Assembly (NCBI GenBank): GCA_035289625.1
Contig: DATDWP010000025.1
Span: 1-14,768, forward strand
From: UBA10205 sp035289625
GTDB taxonomy: Archaea > Iainarchaeota > Iainarchaeia > Iainarchaeales > Iainarchaeaceae
DNA length: 14,768 bases
Direction: 5' to 3'
Part shown: positions 6,764-12,276 of the stretch, piece by piece
Layout: the number at the start of each line of letters is the position of its first letter
Position numbering within the stretch: position 1 is the first letter of the stretch
Notes under the pieces: generated by a model
The model's input: only the letters and a program-made list of their open reading frames with translations
Told to the model about the DNA's origin: nothing
The model's database searches: none
Translations under genes and position numbers: made by a program

Positions 6764-7924
6764 TCATTTCGATTTGAAATTTGCAACTGCACTTTTGTAG
6801 AGGTCTTGTGTTTGCGTTGCAATTATTGCAGAGGAGTAGTTGCGCGCGGTTTGCACTGCGTTTTCAGCTAGTTTTTTTCGCAGTTTAGGTTCGCTAATTA
6901 ATTTTTCACATTTTTTTGCAAGCTCTAAAAAATCATAGGGTTTAAACAAGAGCCCATTTTTCCCATCTTTTATAGAATCCGGGATTGCAAGATGATTTGC
7001 CCCAATACAACAAACCCCTGCCGCCATTGCCTCTAAAATAGTGAGCCCTTGCGTTTCAATTGTTGAAGCTGTCATGAAAATATCGTGGGAAGCAACATGA
7101 TCTGCTAGCTCATTTTGTAAAAGCGTTGGGTGGAAATCCACGTGCTTTGAAATTTTATTCTCGCGCGCGATATTTTTCAAATATTCAAGAGCCGGCCCTG
7201 AACCCGTAATTGTTAGAGAAACATTTTTCCCTTTCCACAAAATGTGACGAAGGGCCAAGAGCAAAACCTCGATGTTTTTTTCATAGCTAATCCTTCCGAA
7301 ATAAATCATTTTTGTTGATTTTGAGGATTTTTTACTCTTTTTTGCGCTATTGAACATTTCAAAATCAATTGCATTTGGCAGCACAACCACATTTTTTTTA
7401 GCCCCATTTTTTTCAAGCTCCTCTTTCATTGTTTTTGTAGGAGTTGTAATTACATCACATTGATTGTAGAAGAAATTAGTATAGTGCCAAGTTACAGATT
7501 TTGCCCACTGCGAATTTTTAACAAAGGGAATTGGAAGATACATCAAAAATTCGGGCAAGAGGGTGTGATATGTGCCCACTATCGGAACTTTCAATTTTTT
7601 CCCGATTTGCAGTCCCAGCCAACCAGCCGAAAACGGAGTGTGCACATGCACAATATCCGGCTTGAAATTTTTTATCTTTGAAATTATGCGCGATGAGTGC
7701 GGCGGCATTACCCTATATTCCGAATAGGTTGGAAGCGCAATTGAAGGTAAATACAAAACCTGCGCCCCCTCTATTTTTTCTTCGCTAAATTTTGAATCCT
7801 GCGCAGGGGCAACAATTACAACCTCATCGCCTCTTCGAATAAGCTCTTTTGAAATATTTCTAATCTGCGTGACAACTCCATTTATTGTCGGCAAATAGCT
7901 GTCTGCAAAAATTGCAACCTTCAA
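6764..7924 (-). CDS. GT4-family (GT-B fold) glycosyltransferase
   Basis: The product is 386 residues, a usual length for family GT4. The N-terminal Rossmann-like domain starts KVAIFADSYLPTINGVVTQI, with the glycine loop near residues 14-17. HVHTPFSAGWLG (93-104) resembles acceptor-side motifs of the PimA/diacylglycerol glucosyltransferase type. The C-terminal donor domain has YFGRISYEKNI (208-218), ITGSGP (239-244) and the E-x7-E nucleotide-sugar motif at E290/E298 followed by EAMAAG. It probably transfers a sugar from an NDP-sugar to a membrane lipid or surface glycan; donor and acceptor are not determined. The start is a TTG at 7924 with AGGTGA 4 nt upstream; the upstream gene's TGA stop is part of that AGGTGA. 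It is coupled to the GT2 gene and may act on the same product. Confidence 0.9.
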   Translation of the reverse strand: MKVAIFADSYLPTINGVVTQIRNISKELIRRGDEVVIVAPAQDSKFSEEKIEGAQVLYLPSIALPTYSEYRVMPPHSSRIISKIKNFKPDIVHVHTPFSAGWLGLQIGKKLKVPIVGTYHTLLPEFLMYLPIPFVKNSQWAKSVTWHYTNFFYNQCDVITTPTKTMKEELEKNGAKKNVVVLPNAIDFEMFNSAKKSKKSSKSTKMIYFGRISYEKNIEVLLLALRHILWKGKNVSLTITGSGPALEYLKNIARENKISKHVDFHPTLLQNELADHVASHDIFMTASTIETQGLTILEAMAAGVCCIGANHLAIPDSIKDGKNGLLFKPYDFLELAKKCEKLISEPKLRKKLAENAVQTARNYSSAIIATQTQDLYKSAVANFKSK

Positions 7925-7928
7925 ATTA

Positions 7929-8633
7929 TCACCTAACCGGCGCGTAGCTTCTTGTTGATCTTCCGGTCAAATGGAACCTTAGTGCGTTCCACAAATGGAA
8001 TGCGATGTAGTAGAGATACCCCCACTTTTTTACCCTTCGTGCCGAAACAAATGCCTGCATTTTACCGCTAAAAACTATTTTCCCAAATTGCGATGCCCTT
8101 TTTGCCAAATCCAAATCCTCGGCAGTTACAAGTGAAGTGTCAAACCCTTTCAATTTTTCAAATAAACCCCTTCGAATTGCAATATTTGACCCAATTGGAT
8201 TGTGAAAACCGATAAGAGCGCAAAACCACATGTAAGGGTCCATTGAAAATTTGCTCAAAATTTTTTCAAATTCGCTTGTATCGGAAAAATACACAGGGCC
8301 ATACACAAACCCCACATCCTTACTTGCTTCAAATTCCTTTGCAATATTTTCAACCCAATCAGACGGGATTTGCGCGTCCGCATCAGTAAATGCAATAATA
8401 TCACCTTTTGCAATTTTAGCCCCCGCATTTCTCTCAAAAGCTGCCGAGTGCCTCTTTTCCTTTACAACTTTCGCACCTAATTTTTTTGAAATTTGAGCGG
8501 TCTTATCGGTGCTAAACCCATCGCCAACAATTACTTCAAATTCGTGTGAACTCTTTTGGGCATTTAGGGTTTGAAGAGTCTTACCTATATATTTCTCTTC
8601 ATTAAGGGCCGCAATTACAACTGAAATGTGCAT
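7929..8633 (-). CDS. GT2-family (GT-A fold) glycosyltransferase
   Basis: The product is 234 residues. It opens with the GT2 signature SVVIAALNEEKYIGKTLQTL, then VGDGFSTDKT, and the metal-binding DxD-like triad D84-A-D86 in AFTDADAQIP. The acceptor-side ED pair is at 172-173 (TAEDLDLAKR). The C-terminus (YIAFHLWNALRF) is hydrophobic and may be a short membrane-associating helix. It uses an activated sugar, probably at the cytoplasmic face of the membrane; the substrate is unknown. Its TGA stop overlaps the ribosome-binding site of the GT4 gene, giving a two-gene unit. A TATA box centred near 8660 puts the start site next to the ATG, so the mRNA is likely leaderless. Confidence 0.9.
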   Translation of the reverse strand: MHISVVIAALNEEKYIGKTLQTLNAQKSSHEFEVIVGDGFSTDKTAQISKKLGAKVVKEKRHSAAFERNAGAKIAKGDIIAFTDADAQIPSDWVENIAKEFEASKDVGFVYGPVYFSDTSEFEKILSKFSMDPYMWFCALIGFHNPIGSNIAIRRGLFEKLKGFDTSLVTAEDLDLAKRASQFGKIVFSGKMQAFVSARRVKKWGYLYYIAFHLWNALRFHLTGRSTRSYAPVR

Positions 8634-8655
8634 GCAAAATATTGCGGCATTTGTG

Positions 8656-8664
8656 TATAATAAG
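8656..8664 (-). promoter_or_regulatory. TATA box of the GT2-GT4 transcript
   Basis: The minus strand reads CTTATTATA, centred about 27 nt upstream of the GT2 ATG at 8633. Transcription would start at or next to the ATG. It lies between the eL41 stop and the GT2 start. Confidence 0.45.
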
Positions 8665-8675
8665 ACTAACGGAGC

Positions 8676-8804
8676 TTACTTTGCCCTCTGCCTCATATAT
8701 CTCTTCTTGCGCTTCTTTCTGCGCATCTTCTTCTTTTTCCACTTCCACCTCTGGCGGGAATGGGTTTTTTTAAAACGTGAAGTGTCCTTGCTTCTTTTAC
8801 TCAA
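8676..8804 (-). CDS. rpl41e: Ribosomal protein eL41
   Basis: The product is 42 residues from a TTG start, and about two-thirds of residues 19-42 are Lys or Arg. Residues 19-42 contain RWKWKKKKMRR, then KKRKKRYMRQRAK, which closely follows eukaryotic eL41 (RAKWRKKRMRR, then KRKRRKMRQRSK). In ribosomes of known structure eL41 is a single basic helix at the intersubunit bridge. Residues 2-18 (SKRSKDTSRFKKTHSRQ) are an N-terminal extension beyond the minimal 25-residue form. The start is set by GGTGA (8813-8809) 4 nt upstream of the TTG; a GTG at 8822 in the same frame is a weaker choice. It has its own TATA box and ends 42 nt before the GT2 ATG. Its small size and TTG start make it easy to miss. 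Confidence 0.85.
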   Translation of the reverse strand: MSKRSKDTSRFKKTHSRQRWKWKKKKMRRKKRKKRYMRQRAK

Positions 8805-8837
8805 TAAATCACCAATTTTCACTTAATTCAAATAGGA

Positions 8838-8850
8838 CATATTTAAAAAG
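8838..8850 (-). promoter_or_regulatory. TATA box of the eL41 gene
   Basis: The minus strand reads CTTTTTAAATATG. The predicted start is near 8818, just upstream of the GGTGA ribosome-binding site, giving a leader of about 14 nt. Confidence 0.5.
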
Positions 8851-8936
8851 ATACTTTTTGTCCCCGTTAACTCCTCTTTGCCCTTTCAACTAGCCCCTGG
8901 GTCTTTTTAGTATTTTGTCCTTTCAATTCTAGCCTT

Positions 8937-9605
8937 TTAGCCGCGCAGCCACTTTACAGCAGCATACACAATAGGCGTATTGAAAACCGAAAGAACCAAT
9001 TTTAGGAACAAATATGGCAGCGCAATCGAAACAACAAATGCCGCATCATAGCCTCCTAAAAGCCCGAAAAAATTGAAAAATGCAAGGAACATGAAAACAA
9101 AAGTATCAATTGTCTGGCCTATAAAATTACTCACATTGCTTCGCAGCCAGAGCAATTTGCCCTTGAAATTCTCCTTCAATTTGCTAAACACCAACGCGTC
9201 ATTTAGATCAGCTAGCATGAAAGCAATAATACTTGCAATAATTATGCGAAGCCCAGCATCAAAAACAGGGTTGAACTGCTCAGGGGTCAGCCAACTCCTT
9301 TGCGCAAACGGAAGCGCAACACTAATAAGAGTTACAATTGCAACAAAAACCAAAGTGAGAACCCCGAGCCAGATCATCTCCCTTGCCTTTTGCCTTCCGT
9401 GCACTTCATTTATTGCATCGAGAATAAAAAAAGTCATGAAGAATGGTATCAGCCCAACCGAGAACGCCACATCAAAACCTAAAATATTAAAATTTGAAAT
9501 TTTGCTTCCAAGAACATTTGACATTATAACAGAAGCAATGAAAATGCACATCAAAAAATTTGCCCGAAATTCTGCGCTTTTGAACTTCGCCCCAAGCCAG
9601 AACAT
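8937..9605 (-). CDS. YhhQ/VUT-family queuosine or archaeosine precursor transporter
   Basis: The product is 222 residues from the ATG at 9605. Upstream in-frame TTG (9623) and GTG (9617) codons are less likely because the TATA box at 9629-9640 predicts transcription starting near 9608. The protein has about six hydrophobic segments. Family motifs visible are SNVLGSKI near the first helix, FILDAINEVHGRQKAREMIW after the third segment, and RSNVSNFIGQTIDTFVFMFLAF in the C-terminal half. YhhQ proteins import 7-deazaguanine precursors (preQ0/preQ1) used for queuosine in bacteria; in archaea the matching product would be archaeosine in tRNA. That substrate is inferred from the family. The gene appears to stand alone. 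Confidence 0.88.
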   Translation of the reverse strand: MFWLGAKFKSAEFRANFLMCIFIASVIMSNVLGSKISNFNILGFDVAFSVGLIPFFMTFFILDAINEVHGRQKAREMIWLGVLTLVFVAIVTLISVALPFAQRSWLTPEQFNPVFDAGLRIIIASIIAFMLADLNDALVFSKLKENFKGKLLWLRSNVSNFIGQTIDTFVFMFLAFFNFFGLLGGYDAAFVVSIALPYLFLKLVLSVFNTPIVYAAVKWLRG

Positions 9606-9909
9606 ACCAACAACCACATGCAAAACACATTTAAATAAATCAGTGCAAAAAACCCAATTTCCGTCTGGTCATTTCTACAAAAGACGGCTTTTTGCGCAAT
9701 GCCCACAACCAAGGAATTCCGAAAAAATCAGGCAAGGCCTAGTCGGGGATTTGACTTTTCAGAGTACAAAAATCGGCATTGTTGCACAAAGCCTTTTAAC
9801 AACTTAAACACATTTACTTGTACTTCAAGTGCATTTTGCACTATATTACAAATACGGCTTCTTTTTGCAAAATATCCCTTCAGTTCTGAAAACAAAGCGA
9901 GGTGGAACA
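9606..9909. other. Divergent intergenic region with small inverted repeats, no gene seen
   Basis: This gap separates the minus-strand transporter from the plus-strand small basic protein. It holds the transporter TATA box, an inverted repeat CCGTCT/AGACGG at 9661-9666/9682-9687 followed by CTTTTTG, and short repeats GTGCA/TGCAC near 9828-9840. TATA-like stretches on the plus strand near 9841-9848 (CTATATTA) and 9867-9875 could serve the downstream gene. I found no persuasive small gene or structured RNA here. Confidence 0.4.
9629..9640 (-). promoter_or_regulatory. TATA box of the transporter gene
   Basis: The minus strand reads ATTTATTTAAAT. The predicted start site, about 26 nt downstream, is at or just before the ATG at 9605, so this mRNA is likely leaderless and the upstream TTG/GTG codons would not be transcribed. 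Confidence 0.5.
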
Positions 9910-10089
9910 ATGCCTATGAAAGGAGATATTAGCCCAAAGCGGCAGAGGCAATATAGGCACATCAAAGAGAGCGAAATAGCACGCGGAAGATCACTGCGCG
10001 TTGCAAAAAGAATTGCGGCTGCAACCGTTAACAAAACCCGCGCAAAAAAAGGCGAAGCAAAAGCGCAAAGATCGCGCATATATGCATAA
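9910..10089 (+). CDS. Small basic protein with C-terminal ATVNK motif
   Basis: The product is 59 residues, starting MPMKGDISPKRQRQYRHIKE. The start at 9910 is chosen because GAGGTGG (9899-9905) lies 4 nt upstream; a longer reading from 9829 has no ribosome-binding site. Visible features are KRQRQYRHIKESEIARG, then SLRVAKRIAAATVNKTR, and a lysine-rich tail. The layout resembles a family of short proteins, often labelled plasmid-stabilisation-like, with a KQ/KR..HI.E stretch followed by an A-x-ATVNK stretch. I infer this from memory of the pattern, and the cellular role of that family is not clear to me. It is probably a small helical nucleic-acid-associated protein. It converges on the tRNA-Glu gene across a T-rich terminator region. 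Confidence 0.72.
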   Translation: MPMKGDISPKRQRQYRHIKESEIARGRSLRVAKRIAAATVNKTRAKKGEAKAQRSRIYA

Positions 10090-10113
10090 GCGGTAGGGAT
10101 ACCCCTGCTGCAA

Positions 10114-10133
10114 TATTTTATTTTTAAAAAAAA
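10114..10133. terminator. Two-way T-rich terminator between the small basic gene and tRNA-Glu
   Basis: The plus strand has TATTTTATTTTT (10114-10125) 25 nt past the small gene's stop. The minus strand has eight T (10133-10126) directly after the tRNA. Archaeal transcription commonly ends at such U-runs, so each strand has its own stop signal. Confidence 0.55.
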
Positions 10134-10134
10134 G

Positions 10135-10209
10135 TGCCCTGGCCGGGATTTGAACCCGGGTTCTCGGCTTGAAAGGCCGGTGTCCTTGGCCGGACTAGAC
10201 GATCAGGGC
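10135..10209 (-). tRNA. tRNA-Glu (anticodon UUC)
   Basis: On the minus strand the gene begins GCCCTGATCGTCTAGTCCGG and folds as a complete cloverleaf: D stem GTCT/GGAC, anticodon loop CTTTCAA with anticodon TTC, T arm CCGGG-TTCAAAT-CCCGG, and acceptor GCCCTGA/CCAGGGC. The discriminator is A (10135), and CCA is not encoded. There is no intron. Two stem-end pairs are A-C mismatches: position 7 with 66 and position 27 with 43. Eight T follow directly as a terminator. A perfect 12-bp inverted repeat lies 5 nt upstream. Confidence 0.95.
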
Positions 10210-10214
10210 CAAAA

Positions 10215-10246
10215 CATTTTCTTTTTATTTGAACAAAAAGAAAATG
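10215..10246. promoter_or_regulatory. 12-bp perfect inverted repeat upstream of tRNA-Glu
   Basis: CATTTTCTTTTT (10215-10226) and AAAAAGAAAATG (10235-10246) are perfect reverse complements around an 8-nt loop. The nearest edge is 5 nt from the tRNA 5' end, where the tRNA promoter and start site should lie; a clear TATA box is not seen. It could be an operator, a hairpin in a tRNA precursor, or a terminator for a transcript entering from the right. Confidence 0.5.
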
Positions 10247-10320
10247 CCAAATTCGAAAAAGCCTATCTTCCAAAATAGCCTTTAGGGCCATATTTGCCAT
10301 TTAAAAGAGAAAATTGGCTT

Positions 10321-10336
10321 CTTCTCTTAGGAGAAG
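10321..10336. other. Short hairpin between tRNA-Glu and eL40
   Basis: CTTCTC (10321-10326) pairs with GAGAAG (10331-10336) around TTAG. It is the only other clear structure in the 215-nt gap between the divergent tRNA-Glu and eL40 genes. The function is unknown. Confidence 0.3.
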
Positions 10337-10347
10337 TCCACGAATGC

Positions 10348-10357
10348 ATTTAAAATA
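10348..10357 (+). promoter_or_regulatory. TATA box of the eL40 gene
   Basis: ATTTAAAATA, with a predicted start near 10378. This leaves a leader of about 47 nt that contains an imperfect TAGC/GCTA hairpin (10387-10410) and the AGGTG ribosome-binding site at 10413-10417. Confidence 0.45.
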
Positions 10358-10424
10358 GTTTCAGTGATGGAATTAGTAGGTTGTTTTAGCAAAAAACAAA
10401 CTTTTAGCTATTAGGTGTTTTTGA

Positions 10425-10595
10425 ATGGGCGCTCTTAATCCGATTGCAGCAAGCAGAATTTTCAAGGACGTGTGGATTTGCATGCGCTGCAATGCAAAGA
10501 ACCGCTCAAGCAGGGGCAAAAAACCCTCCAAATGCCGCAAATGTAACAGCGACAAACTACGCCAAAGAAAGAAAGGCAAGAAGAAGAGTTCGTAA
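10425..10595 (+). CDS. rpl40e: Ribosomal protein eL40
   Basis: The product is 56 residues, a normal size for archaeal eL40, which lacks the ubiquitin fusion of eukaryotes. It is a zinc-ribbon protein of the large subunit. Residues 14-26 read KDVWICMRCNAKN, and C19, C22, C37 and C40 form C-x2-C-x14-C-x2-C. The second half, KCRKCNSDKLRQRKKGKKK, matches the family's CRKCG-x-x-x-LR pattern, with Asn in place of the usual Gly after the fourth Cys. The start ATG at 10425 is supported by AGGTG (10413-10417) 7 nt upstream. It ends 16 nt from the convergent stop of the 177-residue gene. A longer open reading frame in another frame overlaps it and could hide it in automatic calls. Confidence 0.92.
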   Translation: MGALNPIAASRIFKDVWICMRCNAKNRSSRGKKPSKCRKCNSDKLRQRKKGKKKSS

Positions 10596-10611
10596 AATGA
10601 TTAATAAAAAA

Positions 10612-11145
10612 TTATCGTTTATGTCTTCTAAATTTTTTTCTTCCAGGAAACTCTCGCGGGTCAAAATCTTCTTCTGATAATTCTTCAAATAATTTCCTAT
10701 TTTTTGATATGGCTCTGAGCACACGGTGGCTTTTGCCAAGAGTATCGGGGTGCCTAAACCTAGTCCTCTCCGACCCTGTTAAAGTGAGAGATTCGCGTCG
10801 CTTTGGATCTTTGCGTACTTTCACAACAAAGTGTGGCTTTCCAAATTCAGTGGTTTTGACAAGTTTTTTGCGCACGGCTTTTTTTACTCTCTGTCCACTC
10901 GTAAGTCGACGACTTAGCTTCAGACGCCCGATTACACCTTTGGAGCGACGGCGTTCAGTTGCATCAACCCTTTGAAGTTTAATATCCTGGAAATTTGATT
11001 TAAAACCAAGAGCAGAAGTAGGAATTTTATTCCAAGCAAGACCAGACTCTGGAATTCTCCAGTAAGTTTGAACTTTCAATCTTTTGTTTTTCTTCTGTGA
11101 AGAAATTCCCCTGCGATGGGCACGATCGGTTGGATGAGATGGCAT
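10612..11145 (-). CDS. Basic protein of unknown function, 177 residues
   Basis: The reading frame is open for 177 codons with many Lys and Arg, no cysteine, no signal peptide and no membrane segment. The C-terminal part has an acidic patch (LFEELSEEDFDP) before a basic end (GRKKFRRHKR). I compared it by eye with ribosomal proteins (eL32, eL15, eL18, eL34) and found no match. A TATA box at 11166-11175 predicts a start at the ATG, so it would be leaderless. Codon use looks different from its neighbours (more CGT/CGC/CGA, CTT and TCT; fewer ATA and AGA), which may mean acquisition from elsewhere. An RNA- or ribosome-associated role is a guess from composition and the adjacent eL40 gene. Confidence 0.7.
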   Translation of the reverse strand: MPSHPTDRAHRRGISSQKKNKRLKVQTYWRIPESGLAWNKIPTSALGFKSNFQDIKLQRVDATERRRSKGVIGRLKLSRRLTSGQRVKKAVRKKLVKTTEFGKPHFVVKVRKDPKRRESLTLTGSERTRFRHPDTLGKSHRVLRAISKNRKLFEELSEEDFDPREFPGRKKFRRHKR

Positions 11146-11165
11146 GAAAAAAGAACGTTGGCAGC

Positions 11166-11175
11166 ATATTTAATT
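11166..11175 (-). promoter_or_regulatory. TATA box of the 177-residue gene
   Basis: The minus strand reads AATTAAATAT, centred about 25 nt upstream of the ATG at 11145, so transcription would begin at the start codon. Confidence 0.5.
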
Positions 11176-11193
11176 TTGTCGCTTGCAAAAATT

Positions 11194-11415
11194 CTACCTC
11201 TTATTGCTCGCAATAAGAGACGCAGCACTAAGAATTGCCGCGCTTAGAACTGCGGTTTCCCCGGAAATTGATCCAAACCCGACAAGTGAGGATGATGCTT
11301 TTATGATAAAAAGGCTCACTGCAAAATATACAACCCCAAGAACAATTAAAATTACTGAGGAGATGACAGTTACCGTTACCATTGTTCCTATTTGAACTGC
11401 TTGACCTATTACCAT
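11194..11415 (-). CDS. Small two-helix membrane protein
   Basis: The product is 73 residues starting MVIGQAVQIGTMVTVTVISS. The ATG at 11415 is chosen because AGGTGA (11426-11421) lies 5 nt upstream; a GTG at 11424 falls inside that site. Residues about 10-40 form a long hydrophobic segment rich in Val and Ile. After a Ser/Gly-rich turn (SSSLVGFGSISGETA), residues about 55-70 form a second, Ala-rich segment ending ASNKR. There are no charged residues in the membrane parts and no known motif. It is divergent from the UbiA-type gene with only 51 bp between start codons, so they may share control. Confidence 0.65.
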   Translation of the reverse strand: MVIGQAVQIGTMVTVTVISSVILIVLGVVYFAVSLFIIKASSSLVGFGSISGETAVLSAAILSAASLIASNKR

Positions 11416-11432
11416 TCCAATCACCTTTACAG

Positions 11433-11447
11433 AGGATTAAAAATCCT
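11433..11447. promoter_or_regulatory. Palindrome overlapping the divergent promoter region
   Basis: AGGATTAAAAATCCT is a 6-bp inverted repeat around AAA. On the plus strand GATTAAAAATCC sits about 26 bp before the UbiA ATG and can serve as its TATA box. For the minus-strand membrane protein, AATTATC near 11451-11457 is the more likely TATA, since it leaves room for the AGGTGA site. A protein bound to the palindrome would affect both. Confidence 0.4.
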
Positions 11448-11466
11448 TTCAAGATAATTAGTGAAT

Positions 11467-12276
11467 ATGGAATTAAAAAAGTATCTTGAAATTGCAAGGC
11501 TGCACAACTGCGCAATAGCCGGAATTGGCGTATTTGTAGGGTATGCTATTGCAAACCACTCAATTGCAATAACAACACAATTAGGAACCGGAATTTTAGC
11601 TGCCTTTGCAATAACTGCTGCCGGAAATGCAATAAATGATTATTTTGATGCAGAAATTGATTTAAAACTTGGAAAAGGAAAAATCGCAAAAAACCAACTT
11701 TCTGTCCTCTTATTCTCTGCCCTTCTTTTCTCGGCAGGGATTTTGCTCTCACTTACAATAAATATACAAGCATTTGCAATAGCTTCAATTGTTTCCGGGC
11801 TTTTAATACTCTACTCATCTGCAATGCAGAGCTACAAATTCTTAGGAAATTACGTGGTAGCTGCAGGAACTGCCTTGACACTTGTATTCGGCGCAGCAAT
11901 TGCACAAAGATATGATGCAATATTTTTACTAGCACTTGCAGCATTTTTGGCAAATGTAGCCCGCGAAATAATAAAAGATACTGAAGATATTGAAGGTGAC
12001 CGCGGGATAAAAAATACCCTTCCAATGCTAATTAGCTTTGGTGGAATAAAAAAAACCATTTTCCTTCTCTATTTGGGGGCAATTGCAATAGGAATAGTTG
12101 CGCACGAAGCGGGCATTATGAGAGGCATTTGGTATATTGTGCTATTTGGGCTTTCAGCAGTGCTATTTGTAGCCTCGTATGCAAAACTTTCACAAAGAAA
12201 TTTTAGCAGCGCGCAAAAATTTAGCAAATACGCAATGATTGTAGCACTCGGAGCATTTTTGGCAGGGTCAATATGA
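11467..12276 (+). CDS. UbiA-family prenyltransferase, probable digeranylgeranylglyceryl phosphate synthase
   Basis: The product is 269 residues from the ATG at 11467 (an in-frame GTG at 11461 would add two). It has about eight hydrophobic helices. The first active-site motif is N-x3-ND-x2-D-x3-D in NAINDYFDAEID (about residues 54-65). The second is D-x2-D-x3-D in KDTEDIEGDRGIKNTLP (about 170-186), which fits archaeal DGGGP synthases. That enzyme attaches the second geranylgeranyl chain to GGGP in ether-lipid synthesis at the membrane. An odd feature: after EID the family normally has a K/R-P-x-RP-[IL] stretch, and here it reads LKLGKGKIAKN, apparently with a short deletion. Another UbiA activity is possible. 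Its stop overlaps the next gene's start (ATGA), and it heads a three-gene operon that is probably leaderless. Confidence 0.85.
   Translation: MELKKYLEIARLHNCAIAGIGVFVGYAIANHSIAITTQLGTGILAAFAITAAGNAINDYFDAEIDLKLGKGKIAKNQLSVLLFSALLFSAGILLSLTINIQAFAIASIVSGLLILYSSAMQSYKFLGNYVVAAGTALTLVFGAAIAQRYDAIFLLALAAFLANVAREIIKDTEDIEGDRGIKNTLPMLISFGGIKKTIFLLYLGAIAIGIVAHEAGIMRGIWYIVLFGLSAVLFVASYAKLSQRNFSSAQKFSKYAMIVALGAFLAGSI

Noticed and set aside
8626..8826. 66-codon plus-strand frame opposite eL41
   Set aside because: It is the antisense reading of the lysine codons of eL41, giving a Phe/Leu-rich text with no start signal.
9772..9780. TCGGCATTG shared with the spacer of the bipartite element at 6681-6689
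   Set aside because: Only nine bases match and neither dyad core is present near 9772, so chance is the likely cause.
9735..9790. Possible tRNA remnant or attachment scar (GGGGATTTGA resembles a T arm)
   Set aside because: The matching 5' T stem, anticodon arm and acceptor are absent, and no second copy of a tRNA end flanks it.
9829..9909. N-terminal extension of the small basic protein from 9829
   Set aside because: It lacks a ribosome-binding site and its residues (FALYYKYGFFLQ) do not fit the basic protein; GAGGTGG directly precedes the ATG at 9910.
10444..10677. 77-codon plus-strand frame overlapping eL40
   Set aside because: The neighbouring frame gives a complete eL40 zinc ribbon with a ribosome-binding site, and this frame runs past the eL40 stop into the convergent gene.
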